In this document: in pieces, positions 23,448 through 32,241 of the stretch
Layout of the letters: each line of letters starts with the position of its first letter
Numbering within the stretch: the first letter of the stretch is position 1
DNA from: JAWXUC01 sp044432975
Lineage (GTDB): Bacteria; Pseudomonadota; Alphaproteobacteria; RF32; CAG-239
Direction of reading: 5' to 3'
DNA length: 64,000 bases
Assembly (NCBI GenBank): GCA_044432975.1
Contig: JAWXUC010000008.1
Location: 1 to 64,000, forward strand
The notes under the pieces: generated by a model
Seen by the model: only the letters and a program-made list of their open reading frames with translations
Databases searched by the model: none
What the model was told of the DNA's origin: nothing
Translations under genes and position numbers: made by a program

Positions 23448-24539
23448 ATGAGCGTAGATTTAATATTATATGAAAAACAAGGTAGCCAAACAAAAATAGC
23501 CCTTTTAGAAGAAGGTAGTTTAAGAGAAATAGAAATTATAGATGAGGCTAAACCAACAGAAGGCAATATTTATTCTGGTAAAATTGTAGAAAAATTAACT
23601 TTAGCAAATGATAGAATAGGCTTTTTAGTAAATATTGGTTTTGAACAACTAGCGTTTATGAATGCAAAAGAAGAAGATGGTTTTACAGAAGGTCAAGCAA
23701 TCGTTGTTCAAATTTCTCAAGAAGGTCGTCAAGAAAAAGGCGCAAAAGTTACAACAGAACTTCAGTTTGTTGGCTCTTGTTTGGTTTATTGTCCATTTAA
23801 AGCAGGAATTCAAGTTTCTCAAAAAATTGCAAACAATAAAGAGGTAGAAGCAAAAAAATCTTTAGTAGAAAAAGAAATCAAAGAAGGTGAAGGTTGGATT
23901 CTAAGAACTGCAATTGCAAATGCTGATGATGAAGAAGTTTTAGCAGAGATGCAATATTTAAGAGATTCATATAAAGATACACAAGAAAAAATTGAAAAAG
24001 CAAAATCTCCTAGCTTGTTAAAGGTTAAAGATAATTCTTTATTTGAATATGTTTCAAAATATCAAGATAGTTTAGAAAAAATTATTACAAATGTTAGAAA
24101 ATTAGAAGAAACTTTTGAAGTTGAAATTTCAAAAGAGCCTTTTAAGGATTATGGTATTGAAGATGCAATTTCAGAAGCTTTGTTGCCTTATGCAAAATTG
24201 CCTTCTGGAGGCCGTGTTCATTTTGAAGAAACTAGAGCTTGTGTTTGTATTGATGTTGATAGTTCTGAAGACAATGGAGCAGGTACAATATCTTCTCTTA
24301 ATATAGAAGCAGCAATAGAGATTGCAAAGCAAGTTAAGTTAAGAAATTTAAGTGGTAAAATCGTAATTGATTTTGCGGGTCAATCAGAATATAGATACTT
24401 AAAGCCAGCAATTGTTGCTTTGCAAAAAGAGTTAAGATTAGATGCAACCAGAACTTTTGGTCTTAACTTAAGTCAAGTTGGTTTGGTAGAGTTTATCAGA
24501 CAAAGAAAAAGAGCATCATTAAAAGATTCTCTTGCATAA
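23448..24539 (+). CDS. Short ribonuclease E/G-family protein
   Basis: 363 residues. The N-terminal S1-like part (NIYSGKIVEKLTLANDRIGFLVNIGFEQLAFM) and the DNase I-like catalytic part (GGRVHFEETRACVCIDVDSSED and LSGKIVIDFAGQ, with candidate metal-binding aspartates) match RNase E/G. At 363 residues it is clearly shorter than RNase G (about 490): the CPxC zinc-link and the small dimerisation domain are absent. In alphaproteobacteria a compact rng commonly follows maf, as here. It may act as a monomer or have altered substrate scope. Confidence 0.85.
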   Translation: MSVDLILYEKQGSQTKIALLEEGSLREIEIIDEAKPTEGNIYSGKIVEKLTLANDRIGFLVNIGFEQLAFMNAKEEDGFTEGQAIVVQISQEGRQEKGAKVTTELQFVGSCLVYCPFKAGIQVSQKIANNKEVEAKKSLVEKEIKEGEGWILRTAIANADDEEVLAEMQYLRDSYKDTQEKIEKAKSPSLLKVKDNSLFEYVSKYQDSLEKIITNVRKLEETFEVEISKEPFKDYGIEDAISEALLPYAKLPSGGRVHFEETRACVCIDVDSSEDNGAGTISSLNIEAAIEIAKQVKLRNLSGKIVIDFAGQSEYRYLKPAIVALQKELRLDATRTFGLNLSQVGLVEFIRQRKRASLKDSLA

Positions 24540-24592
24540 TAAAAAAATAGTGATAACGTTTTTATGTTACTAATTTATAAAAGGAAAAAAAG

Positions 24593-24802
24593 ATGACTAC
24601 AGGTACAGTAAAGTGGTTTAACGGTAAAAAAGGCTATGGCTTTATTACTCCAGACAACGGCGGTGAGGATGTTTTTGTTCATGTTACTGCTGTTAAGGCT
24701 TCAGGCATAAGATATTTGAACGAAAATGACAAAGTTTCTTATGAATTAGTAGAAGAAAAAGGTAAAATGGCTGCATCTAATCTTAAAGTTATTACAGAAT
24801 AG
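24593..24802 (+). CDS. Cold-shock domain protein (CspA family), second copy
   Basis: 69 residues: TGTVKWFNGKKGYGFITPDN and DVFVHVTAVKASG, with KGYGFI and VFVHV nucleic-acid-binding motifs. It resembles the 1436 paralogue over its full length (about two thirds identical by eye). AAAAGGAAAA precedes the ATG, and a strong terminator follows, so it can be expressed alone after rng. Confidence 0.93.
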   Translation: MTTGTVKWFNGKKGYGFITPDNGGEDVFVHVTAVKASGIRYLNENDKVSYELVEEKGKMAASNLKVITE

Positions 24803-24815
24803 TATCAACCAAAAG

Positions 24816-24847
24816 AAAGCGCCCCTTAATTAGGGGCGTTTTTTTTG
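24816..24847 (+). terminator. Rho-independent terminator after the cold-shock gene
   Basis: GC-rich stem CGCCCCT / AGGGGCG with a short AT loop and eight T. Confidence 0.9.
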
Positions 24848-24974
24848 TGCAAAAAAGTCTTGCAAAATAAAATTTTATCTGTATTTTAACACTCGTTAAC
24901 CTTGCTTGCGCTAAGACTCGCAGGCTATTTAGCAAAGAAAACGTTATGCTATAATAACCAAAAGGAGATTTTAA

Positions 24975-25337
24975 ATGGCATTATATGAAAGTGTGATTAT
25001 CGCACGTCAAGACTTGGGTGCATCTCAAGTAAATTCTATCGTTGAAGGCTTATCAACATTAGTTGAAGCAAATGACGGTAAAGTAGTTAGAGTAGATAAC
25101 TGGGGTTTGAAAAATCTTGCTTATCGTATCAAAAAAAATAGAAAAGGTCATTATGTTTTATTGAACCTTGATATTCCTACATCATTTGTTATTGAATATG
25201 AAAGAAATATTCGTGTAAATGAAGATATCATTAGATATTTAACTGTTAGAGTAGAAGAATTTGGAGAACCAATGAATGGTTCAGCAAAATCTGACATCGA
25301 AGCAGACGGTACAACATCAGTTCAAGGAGAAGCATAA
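24975..25337 (+). CDS. rpsF: 30S ribosomal protein S6
   Basis: 120 residues: MALYESVIIARQDLGASQVN start, VEANDGKVVRVDNWGLKNLAYRIKKNRKGHYVLLNL core and YERNIRVNEDIIRYLTVRVEE, all S6 signatures. S6 binds 16S rRNA with S18 in the platform. A TATAAT box at about 24951-24956 and AAAGGAGA precede the ATG. Stop and rpsR start share bases (TAATG). Standard rpsF-rpsR-rplI operon. Confidence 0.97.
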   Translation: MALYESVIIARQDLGASQVNSIVEGLSTLVEANDGKVVRVDNWGLKNLAYRIKKNRKGHYVLLNLDIPTSFVIEYERNIRVNEDIIRYLTVRVEEFGEPMNGSAKSDIEADGTTSVQGEA

Positions 25338-25561
25338 TGGCAAAACCAACTTTTTCAAAAAGAAAAACTTGTCCTTTCTCAGGCGAAAACGCTCTTAAGA
25401 TAGATTATAAAGATACAAAATTATTGTCTAAATTTATCTCTGAAAAAGGCAAAATGATTCCATCAAGAATTTCATCTGTATCAACAAAAAAACAAAGAGA
25501 ATTAGCAACAGCTATTAAAAGAGCTAGAATTATTGCTTTGTTACCATTCGTTGCAGAATAA
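25337..25561 (+). CDS. rpsR: 30S ribosomal protein S18
   Basis: 74 residues with the S18 core IDYKDTKLLSKFISEKGKMI and RISSVSTKKQRELATAIKRARIIALLPF. The N-terminus KRKTCPFSG keeps a cysteine. It binds S6 and the 16S platform. Start overlaps the rpsF stop by one base. Confidence 0.97.
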   Translation: MAKPTFSKRKTCPFSGENALKIDYKDTKLLSKFISEKGKMIPSRISSVSTKKQRELATAIKRARIIALLPFVAE

Positions 25562-25572
25562 GGAGATATATA

Positions 25573-26055
25573 ATGGAAGTTATTTTATTAGAATCAATTG
25601 ATAAATTGGGCAAATTAGGTGATAAAGTTAACGTAAAAACTGGCTATGCTAGAAACTATTTATTGCCAACAAAAAAAGCTTTAAGAGCAACAGAAGCAAA
25701 TATTAAAGTTTTTGAAGATAAAAAGAAAGAGTTAGAAGCTCACAACAAAGCATTATTAGAAAATGCAGTTGCAGAAGCAGAAAAACTTCAAGGCTTTATG
25801 GCAACATTAATTAGACAAGCGGCTGAAACAGGTCAATTGTATGGTTCTGTTGGTGTAAGAGATATTGCTACAGTATTAAAAGAAGCTGGTCATAGTGTAG
25901 AAAGAAAGCTTATTTATTTAGAAAATGCAATTAAAGAATTGGGCGTTTACAAAGTAAAATTAAACCTTCACCCAGAAGTTTCTCAACATGTTTTAATTAA
26001 CATTGCCAGAACAGAAGATGAAGCAAAAAAACAAGCAAAATCTTTTGAAGGCTAA
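25573..26055 (+). CDS. rplI: 50S ribosomal protein L9
   Basis: 160 residues: N-terminal MEVILLESIDKLGKLGDKVN and GYARNYLLPTKKALRAT (rRNA-binding domain), a long central helix, and a C-terminal domain with LYGSVGVRDIATVLKEAG. L9 binds 23S rRNA near L1 and limits frameshifting. It closes the operon and is followed by a terminator. Confidence 0.97.
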   Translation: MEVILLESIDKLGKLGDKVNVKTGYARNYLLPTKKALRATEANIKVFEDKKKELEAHNKALLENAVAEAEKLQGFMATLIRQAAETGQLYGSVGVRDIATVLKEAGHSVERKLIYLENAIKELGVYKVKLNLHPEVSQHVLINIARTEDEAKKQAKSFEG

Positions 26056-26071
26056 TTAGTTTTTAAGATAT

Positions 26072-26102
26072 AAAAAAGGAAAGCAAATGCTTTCCTTTTT
26101 TT
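26072..26102 (+). terminator. Terminator of rpsF-rpsR-rplI
   Basis: Stem AAAAAAGGAAAGCA / TGCTTTCCTTTTTT with a short AA loop. Confidence 0.88.
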
Positions 26103-26165
26103 GTTTGCGTATAAGATTTAAGTTTAGAATATAGCAAACGCAAAATTATTTGATTGCATATCTCT

Positions 26166-26196
26166 TGTAGGGAACAGTCTTGACTGTTCCTTGTAT
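26166..26196. repeat. GTAG-headed hairpin repeat (REP-like)
   Basis: TGTAGG head followed by GGAACAGTC-TT-GACTGTTCC. The stem sequence differs completely from that of the other copies while head and geometry are the same. Just upstream, 26128-26156 matches 13394-13427. Confidence 0.7.
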
Positions 26197-26204
26197 AATA
26201 TGGC

Positions 26205-26364
26205 TAGACCATTTTACGAAAAGATAGAATATACCTGTGAAGGATTTTGTTTTTTGAATTTATTTTTATTTATGAAGTGTAGTGGACTACAGTTTATAAA
26301 TAAAAATAAAGAACAAAAAGCAAAAGACGAGCAAGGGGATTCTATCTTTTCGTGAAATACTCTA
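26205..26364. mobile_element. MITE-like palindromic element, 160 bp
   Basis: Inverted ends of 26 bp (26205-26230 and 26339-26364; TAGA-C/G-CATTTTACGAAAAG type, about four mismatches) enclose 108 bp. Inside are a second inverted repeat of 15 bp (26259-26273 with 26296-26310) and a central TGTAGTGGACTACA. One end recurs alone at 13592-13612. There is no gene inside. The right end supplies the TAG stop of the neighbouring TPR gene, so insertion may have altered that gene's C-terminus. Together with the REP unit it explains the 26103-26361 gap. Confidence 0.65.
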
Positions 26365-27102
26365 ATCTTGTGATAATGGAAAATGCTCAGAGATGTTAAG
26401 TAGGCCAACAAAAGGAGCTAATTGAAATTCAGGGTCGTTGGTGCTAAAATATTCATCAATGCTTCTTTTTACTTTTCCTTCTAGCTCAGATATGTCATAT
26501 AAATCACCAGCAATATAAACTATCCAGTGCCAAGAAGTTTCTTCTTCATCATCAAAAAATAGAATTTCTGTAGAAAGCATTTTTTCTTTTATAATACTTA
26601 ATATTATTGTTGCGGTATTTTTAAAATGCTCTTCATATTTTGCAAATTTCAACATGTTTGCAACTTCGCTTACTTCTTGAGTTTCCATATTTTGATAAAA
26701 TTGTTCATTTAATTTGTTCAAAATATTTAAATCACCCTTCATCATTGCAAATTTTAATAGAAGAGGGCGAAATTCTTCAGGTGCGTCTTCCAAGTCTTCA
26801 ATAAATGGAGTTAATACTTTTTCAGCTTTTGCTAATAAGCCGAGACTCATCAAATTATCAACATATATTGAATAAATTATCAAATTAACTTCGTCAGCTT
26901 CTTCCCAAATTTTGTTTGATAATGCTATTGCTTCATCTTTTTTTCCAAGCATGATGTGTGTTTGCATTAATAATATCATTAGGTCAACATTGTTTTGTTT
27001 AGTTTGTAAAGCTTGGTATATTTTTGTTTGAATTTCAGATACTTTTTGTGTTTCTGAAAACTTACAAGTAACTAGTTCTTCAAATATATTATTTATGTCC
27101 AT
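26362..27102 (-). CDS. TPR-like helical protein of unknown function
   Basis: 246 residues, all helical, with tetratricopeptide-like pairs: DLMILLMQTHIMLGKKDEAIALSNKI (about 38-64), NLIIYSIYVDNLMSLGLLAKAEKVL and LLLKFAMMKGDLNILNKL. No signal peptide. TPR arrays mediate protein contacts; no partner can be named. The stop codon lies inside the terminal repeat of the adjacent MITE-like element, so the natural C-terminus may have been longer. AAGGA lies upstream of the ATG, and the gene is divergent from the lipoprotein/T4SS locus. Confidence 0.65.
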   Translation of the reverse strand: MDINNIFEELVTCKFSETQKVSEIQTKIYQALQTKQNNVDLMILLMQTHIMLGKKDEAIALSNKIWEEADEVNLIIYSIYVDNLMSLGLLAKAEKVLTPFIEDLEDAPEEFRPLLLKFAMMKGDLNILNKLNEQFYQNMETQEVSEVANMLKFAKYEEHFKNTATIILSIIKEKMLSTEILFFDDEEETSWHWIVYIAGDLYDISELEGKVKRSIDEYFSTNDPEFQLAPFVGLLNISEHFPLSQD

Positions 27103-27161
27103 AACAAAATCCTTTATTTTTATTATTTTTTTATATATTATACCAATAAGGAGAAAAGTCT

Positions 27162-28400
27162 ATGAAAAAAATAATTTTATTTTTGTTTTTGTTTTTGTGC
27201 GGATGTTCATCTTTAGGAAAAGGCATTGCCAATGCTTTTTTAGATAAAAGTAATGAAGAAGACACAAGGGCTTGCACGATAGAGGGGACGTCATTTGAAG
27301 GCATAAACTCTTATTTTTCAAAAGGTAATGTAGTGAAAGTCTTGATGGTTCATGGTGTTGGTTCTCATAACAGTGGTTACTCTGCAAGACTGCAAGAAAA
27401 TCTTATGAAGTCGCTAGGTTTAGACGTTGTTTCTCGTCGTTCTAAAAAAATATCTTTAGTTTCTCCAGAATACAGTGATAAGTCAATAGGAACTTTATTG
27501 GTTACTCGTTATCAAAATGTTGAAGAAACAAAAGAAATGCTTTTTTATGAATTGACCTGGTCTAAAATAACTCAAGAAGCAAAAGATATTCTTTCTTACG
27601 ATTCTTCTAATGTATATGCTTATAAAAGGGCAAAGTTTAATCAGGCAATGAAAAGCTTCTTAAATGATACTGGTCCAGACCCTCTTGTTTATTTGTCAGA
27701 TAAAAAGTCATTGATATTAGATGCTTTTAAGCAGTCAGAATGCTGGATGTTTGGTTATGATTGGGATGCTCTTCCAGATGATGTGAATAAAGTTTGTAAA
27801 ATATCAACTTCAGAACAGTTACGTAATTTAGAAAATGAAGAAGTTGTTTTTATAACTCATTCTTTGGGTAGTAGGATTTTGGTTGATGCTTTTTCGGATA
27901 TTGTTTTAGAGATAAAAAGCAAAGAAATTGCAGAAAATAAATCTATGCAAGCATCTATAGAAGTATTGAAAAATAAAAAGTTTACGGTTTTTATGTTGGC
28001 TAACCAATTGCCTATTTTGCAAATAGGTAATAAGGCTCCAGATGTTGTTGGTCAGTATGATAGTTATTGTGTAGCTGGTGGTAATCATTATAAAGATAGG
28101 GTTTTTGCTAATGTTAACATTGTAGCATTTTCAGATCCTAATGATATTTTAAGTTATGATATTCCACAAAGGTTTGTAGATGCTTATATGGATTCTAGAA
28201 TGTGTCCAAATGTTACAAATGTAGATATTAATATTTCAAAAGAAATTTCAGCTTTTGGTTTGGGGGTTGTTAATCCTTTAACTGCTCATACAGAATATGA
28301 TAATGATGATAGAGTTATAGATATTATTTCTTATGGAACACAAGAAGATGCCCGTCATGCAGAACTTGAAAAAAGATGTGAGTTTATTTATCTTAAATGA
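27162..28400 (+). CDS. Lipoprotein with alpha/beta-hydrolase (esterase/lipase-like) domain
   Basis: 412 residues. A lipoprotein signal ends in the lipobox LCGC (lipidated Cys15). The oxyanion segment VLMVHGVGSHNSGYS is followed by the nucleophile elbow VFITHSLGSRILVDAF (Ser in HSLGS) and a likely catalytic His in TAHTEYDND. It is therefore probably a membrane-anchored serine hydrolase; substrate unknown. It starts 78 bp before virB3 in the same direction. Whether it belongs functionally to the type IV secretion locus (as an effector, VirB7 replacement or envelope-modifying enzyme) is open. Confidence 0.75.
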   Translation: MKKIILFLFLFLCGCSSLGKGIANAFLDKSNEEDTRACTIEGTSFEGINSYFSKGNVVKVLMVHGVGSHNSGYSARLQENLMKSLGLDVVSRRSKKISLVSPEYSDKSIGTLLVTRYQNVEETKEMLFYELTWSKITQEAKDILSYDSSNVYAYKRAKFNQAMKSFLNDTGPDPLVYLSDKKSLILDAFKQSECWMFGYDWDALPDDVNKVCKISTSEQLRNLENEEVVFITHSLGSRILVDAFSDIVLEIKSKEIAENKSMQASIEVLKNKKFTVFMLANQLPILQIGNKAPDVVGQYDSYCVAGGNHYKDRVFANVNIVAFSDPNDILSYDIPQRFVDAYMDSRMCPNVTNVDINISKEISAFGLGVVNPLTAHTEYDNDDRVIDIISYGTQEDARHAELEKRCEFIYLK

Positions 28401-28477
28401 TTTAATAACTTAATATATATTCTTGCATAACAAAAAAGTAATATTATAATAATAAAAAAATAAACAAACGGAGATTC

Positions 28478-28771
28478 TTGTTGAAAGAGCCAATTTTAAA
28501 AGCAGTAGCTAGTCCTCCCAAAATATTGTGGGCTCCATTCTTACCCTCAATGTTAAATCTTGGTATGCAGTTTCCTTTTATGTTTATGGCAATGGGTATT
28601 TTTCAATGTAACCCTTTGTTGTTCATGGTTTCAATCGTGGCTGGGCACATGGTTTGTATTGGTTGGGGGGTTAAGGAGCCTCATCTTTCTGCGATGATAC
28701 AAGCTTGGGGTCAAGCTAACAAAACTTCTACAAATTTATATAAAGCAAAGGGGAATAAATTTGAACCCTAA
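28478..28771 (+). CDS. virB3: VirB3-like type IV secretion inner-membrane protein
   Basis: 97 residues: N-terminal LKEPILKAVASPPKILWAPF then two hydrophobic segments (about 18-38 and 42-66), the usual VirB3 plan. No ATG fits; the best start is TTG 28478 (or TTG 28481) with GGAG a few nt upstream. It overlaps the VirB4 gene by 11 nt, as VirB3 and VirB4 commonly do. VirB3 anchors VirB4 at the inner membrane. Confidence 0.8.
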   Translation: MLKEPILKAVASPPKILWAPFLPSMLNLGMQFPFMFMAMGIFQCNPLLFMVSIVAGHMVCIGWGVKEPHLSAMIQAWGQANKTSTNLYKAKGNKFEP

Positions 28772-31190
28772 TTATGATTTTTTTGATATGTTTGTGCAGG
28801 GTTTAGGTTCTGCAGAAGTTCTTGTTGCTGTAATTGGGTTTATTTCTGCAGCGGCTTTTGCTGGTTTTGGTGTTACAAAAATTGGCCATTTCTTTTTGCC
28901 TCAACCTAGAGAAACTAGAGTTTCTGATTTTATGCCTTTTAAAAAGATTCTGTCTGATGGCATAACAATACAATGTTATAACGATTCTTTGGTGAGAGTT
29001 TTTCAGGTTGAAGGTGTTGATGGTTCTTTTGTAACAGAGTCTCAGTTATATTCTTTGTTTGAAGCCAAAAAGTCTTGGATAGATTCTATGAGTGATCTTA
29101 ATGTCAACTGTAGAGTTCTTACAACAAGAGAGTTGGTAGAAATTACAAATTATAAAGCAAACTTTAATAATGATTTATTGGAAGATGTTTCAGATGCTTG
29201 GCGTTCAACTCTAGAGAGAGTTTATAAAAATTATCATTATGTTGTTATTTCTGTTGAAAATAGAAAGGATTGTCTTCAAGATTTAAATTATGCTTCTCAA
29301 TCTTTGCTAGCTGTCTTAAGTGAATATGGTGTTAAAGCTTTGGTTGAAACAGAGGATAGTCCAGCACATTCAAGTCCATTAAGTGTTTATGTTAAAATTT
29401 GTAATCCAATAACTAGACCTCAGCCAAAGTTTGGAACAACAGAGGGGTCTAGGCTCAATGAGATGATGACCGCAGAGCAGATTCATTTTACAGGTGAAGA
29501 TGGTATTATTAAGTTTAAGTCTGGAGATAAAGAACTTTTAGAGATTTCTATTGGCATTAGATCATGTGGTGATTTTATGGAAACCTCAATGATAAACTCG
29601 ATTCTAGCAATAGATAGTGAACTTATCTTTATGCACAATATTAAACCTATTCCTAAAACTCATGCCAGAGCGATGCTTATGCAACAACAAAAAATGGCAA
29701 CAATGACTAGCTTTTCATCAAACGTTTTTGATCAATATTCAGAAGCTCTTTCTTCAATAGAAAGTTCAGATGCTGATTCTCAATCTTTGGTGGAATATGC
29801 TCAGGTGGTTATTTTAAAAGCAAAAACAATGGAAGAGTTAGAGTTTGCGGAATCAGAGGTTCAAAGAATTTGTAGATTGTTTGCCAATACTCCAATTAGA
29901 GAAGGCTGGGTTGCTCAGGCAACATTTTTCAATCAATTTCCAACTTATGAGGCATATCCAAGAACCTATAGATATTTATCAAGAGTTGTAGCTTCTGCTG
30001 TTTCTTTTGATAAGCCTTCAGAAGGTTTTGATAAATCTGACTGGGGTGTTGGTCCAATTTCTGTGTTTAGAACTGTATCAGGTTCTCCATATATGTTTCA
30101 GTTTCACGTTTCTTCAGAAGAATCTGCCGTTGCTCACTGTTGTATTATAGGTCCAACAGGTCAAGGTAAAACAACTCTTTTAACCTTCTTAGCAGGACAA
30201 GCGATGCGTCATGGAGATTTGAAAGTGTTTTTCTTTGATAGACACCGTGGTGCTGAAATTTTTACTCGTTCTGTTGGTGGTGCTTATGTAGGTTTTGATG
30301 GCGATAATAAAAACGTGTCGTTAAATCCTTTTGACTGTACAGATACTGCAAATAACAAGGCATTTCTTCGTCGTTGGTTAAAATCAATTACAATGGTTGA
30401 CGATAGCTTGTCAGAAAGAGAAGTTGCTCGTGCTGTTACAACTGCGTTTGATTATCTTCGCCCAGAAGAGCGAGTTATGACTAACTTGTATAAAAGTTGT
30501 TTTTCTCCAACAGGTAATATGAGAAGAGAAATGTATAGATGGATAAATCCAGATCAATATGGTGGTATTTTTAACGCAACAAATGATAGTTTAGATTTAT
30601 CTGCAAAACGTTTTATGGCTTTTGACTTTACACATATTTTTGAAGACGAAACACTAGCTCCTGCAGTTATCTCTTATATTATGCATAGAATTCAAGTAGA
30701 AGCAGGAGAAACTGGTGCTCCTTCTCTTATTATGATAGATGAGACCGCGCCGATGTTAAAACACCCAATGTTTAGAGATTATTTTATTATTGGTTTGCAA
30801 GAGGGTAGAAAAAAACGCCAAGCCTATTTATGTGCTTTCCAACAACCAAATGTTATTGATAAGTTAGGCGTTGGTGAGGTTATTCGTGGTCAGTGTCAAA
30901 CAGTTTTGTTTTTTAGAAACCCACAAGCAATGCCAGAAGATTATGCAAACTGGAATTTAACAGAAAGCGAAATGGATTTTATCTTTGGTCGAAATTATAG
31001 AGATTTTCCTTATGCAATTCTTTTATCTCGCCCTTCAACAGGTGAAAGTGTAATCTTAGATGTAGATTTGGGTGCTTTAGGTCCTTATTTAAGACTTTAT
31101 AATTCAGGTAGAAAGAACGTTTTATTAGTTGAACAGCTTATAAAAGAGCACGGTGAAGAAAATTTTGTAACAACATATCTAAATATGTAA
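28761..31190 (+). CDS. virB4: VirB4-like type IV secretion ATPase
   Basis: 809 residues. One N-terminal hydrophobic segment (about 18-37) is followed by the CagE/TrbE/VirB4 domain, then an ATPase domain with Walker A GPTGQGKT (464-471), FFFDRHRGAEIF, Walker B LIMIDETAPML near 655-665 and a C-terminal FQQPNVIDKL region. VirB4 powers assembly and transport of type IV systems. Start is TTG with AAAGGGG upstream, so both virB3 and virB4 use non-ATG starts. It defines this locus as a type IV system. Confidence 0.93.
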   Translation: MNPNYDFFDMFVQGLGSAEVLVAVIGFISAAAFAGFGVTKIGHFFLPQPRETRVSDFMPFKKILSDGITIQCYNDSLVRVFQVEGVDGSFVTESQLYSLFEAKKSWIDSMSDLNVNCRVLTTRELVEITNYKANFNNDLLEDVSDAWRSTLERVYKNYHYVVISVENRKDCLQDLNYASQSLLAVLSEYGVKALVETEDSPAHSSPLSVYVKICNPITRPQPKFGTTEGSRLNEMMTAEQIHFTGEDGIIKFKSGDKELLEISIGIRSCGDFMETSMINSILAIDSELIFMHNIKPIPKTHARAMLMQQQKMATMTSFSSNVFDQYSEALSSIESSDADSQSLVEYAQVVILKAKTMEELEFAESEVQRICRLFANTPIREGWVAQATFFNQFPTYEAYPRTYRYLSRVVASAVSFDKPSEGFDKSDWGVGPISVFRTVSGSPYMFQFHVSSEESAVAHCCIIGPTGQGKTTLLTFLAGQAMRHGDLKVFFFDRHRGAEIFTRSVGGAYVGFDGDNKNVSLNPFDCTDTANNKAFLRRWLKSITMVDDSLSEREVARAVTTAFDYLRPEERVMTNLYKSCFSPTGNMRREMYRWINPDQYGGIFNATNDSLDLSAKRFMAFDFTHIFEDETLAPAVISYIMHRIQVEAGETGAPSLIMIDETAPMLKHPMFRDYFIIGLQEGRKKRQAYLCAFQQPNVIDKLGVGEVIRGQCQTVLFFRNPQAMPEDYANWNLTESEMDFIFGRNYRDFPYAILLSRPSTGESVILDVDLGALGPYLRLYNSGRKNVLLVEQLIKEHGEENFVTTYLNM

Positions 31191-31210
31191 CAAAAAATTC
31201 ACTTTTATTT
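31185..31210 (+). repeat. 26-bp direct repeat, copy 1 (upstream of first paralogue)
   Basis: ATGTAACAAAAAATTCACTT and the following TTATTT are identical to 32159-32184. Each copy lies 60-90 bp upstream of one of two paralogous genes, so the duplication included the 5' region. Confidence 0.85.
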
Positions 31211-31273
31211 TATAGATATTTATGATATATTAAAACAAATGCATTTAAACTATTATAATAAGTAGGTGGCCAA

Positions 31274-32158
31274 ATGAATAGATATCTTATATTTTTTATT
31301 ACGTTATTTATGTTTTCAGCTATAATTCCTGTTAAGGCTCAATTCCCTTCAACAGACTTTGCAGGTGTTGGTCAAAACACTTCTCAAAATGTTAATTCTG
31401 TTAAAAATTCGGCCCAATCAGTTGCTCAATGGTCGTCAATAAAAACAGCTATCTCTATATTTGGTAGTATAAAAAAAGCCTTAGAAAAAATTAAAGAGTT
31501 GAAAGCAAAAATAGAAAAAATTATAGATTTATTTAATAAAGGTATTGATCTTGTTAAAGAAGCAGTAGCAGTGGCTAAAAAATGTATAAGTTTAATAGAA
31601 GAAGCTCAAGAGCTTATTAAAAAGCCCGTAGAAATTGCTAAGACCGCAAAAGAAGCCGCTCAAAATGCTGTAAAATTTTTAACCTCTTTTGATGAATATC
31701 TTGGAAAATATGAAGAAACAAGCAAAAGAGCTAAAAGTTATATGAACTCTTCAGATCCTGATCTTATTGAAAAAGCAGAAGAGTTGTCAGATACTGCCGA
31801 TGAGTATTATAAAATTGCAGAAGGTTTTTCAAAGGATGCCCAATCTTTAGCAAAAGATGCTCAAAAAGCAATAAATGAACTTGAAAGATTATATAAAGAT
31901 TTAATAAGATTATGTAAAGAAATTATCCAAACTAAAGAAGATGCTTGTATGCTTAAAGTTAAAGGAAAGCAATATAAAGCAGAATTAAAAGAAGTTTTTT
32001 GTAAGGACAAATCTTCTGTTCCAGGTGTTAGCACATCGGCTTGTACCAGTGATGATAGTGAAACAGATGAAGCAGAGGCCGCTTGTGAATCTGCAGATGA
32101 TGATATCTCAGAACAAATCGCCGCATTTGATGCTTCTGTAAAATCAGCAACGCAATAA
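31274..32158 (+). CDS. Exported coiled-coil protein, VirB5-like N-terminus (paralogue A)
   Basis: 294 residues. A signal peptide ends VKAQ; the mature protein starts FPSTDFAGVGQN, recalling the FPVxD start of mature VirB5 proteins. The rest is a long helical, heptad-rich region (SIFGSIKKALEKIKELKAKI, EEAQELIKKPVEIAKTAKEA) and a C-terminal segment with four cysteines and an acidic tail. It shares blocks along its full length with the next gene. VirB5 is the minor pilus-tip adhesin of type IV systems; that assignment is inference from position, export signal and N-terminus. Confidence 0.65.
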   Translation: MNRYLIFFITLFMFSAIIPVKAQFPSTDFAGVGQNTSQNVNSVKNSAQSVAQWSSIKTAISIFGSIKKALEKIKELKAKIEKIIDLFNKGIDLVKEAVAVAKKCISLIEEAQELIKKPVEIAKTAKEAAQNAVKFLTSFDEYLGKYEETSKRAKSYMNSSDPDLIEKAEELSDTADEYYKIAEGFSKDAQSLAKDAQKAINELERLYKDLIRLCKEIIQTKEDACMLKVKGKQYKAELKEVFCKDKSSVPGVSTSACTSDDSETDEAEAACESADDDISEQIAAFDASVKSATQ

Positions 32159-32184
32159 ATGTAACAAAAAATTCACTTTTATTT
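32159..32184 (+). repeat. 26-bp direct repeat, copy 2 (upstream of second paralogue)
   Basis: Identical to 31185-31210. It begins directly after the stop codon of paralogue A and precedes paralogue B. Confidence 0.85.
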
Positions 32185-32241
32185 AATAAGTTTGTGTGAT
32201 AATATTAAAATAATATGACTTTAACTACTTGCAGGTGTGTT

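Noticed and set aside
26214..26411. 65-residue open frame on the minus strand
   Set aside because: Runs through the MITE-like palindrome; coding appearance is accidental.
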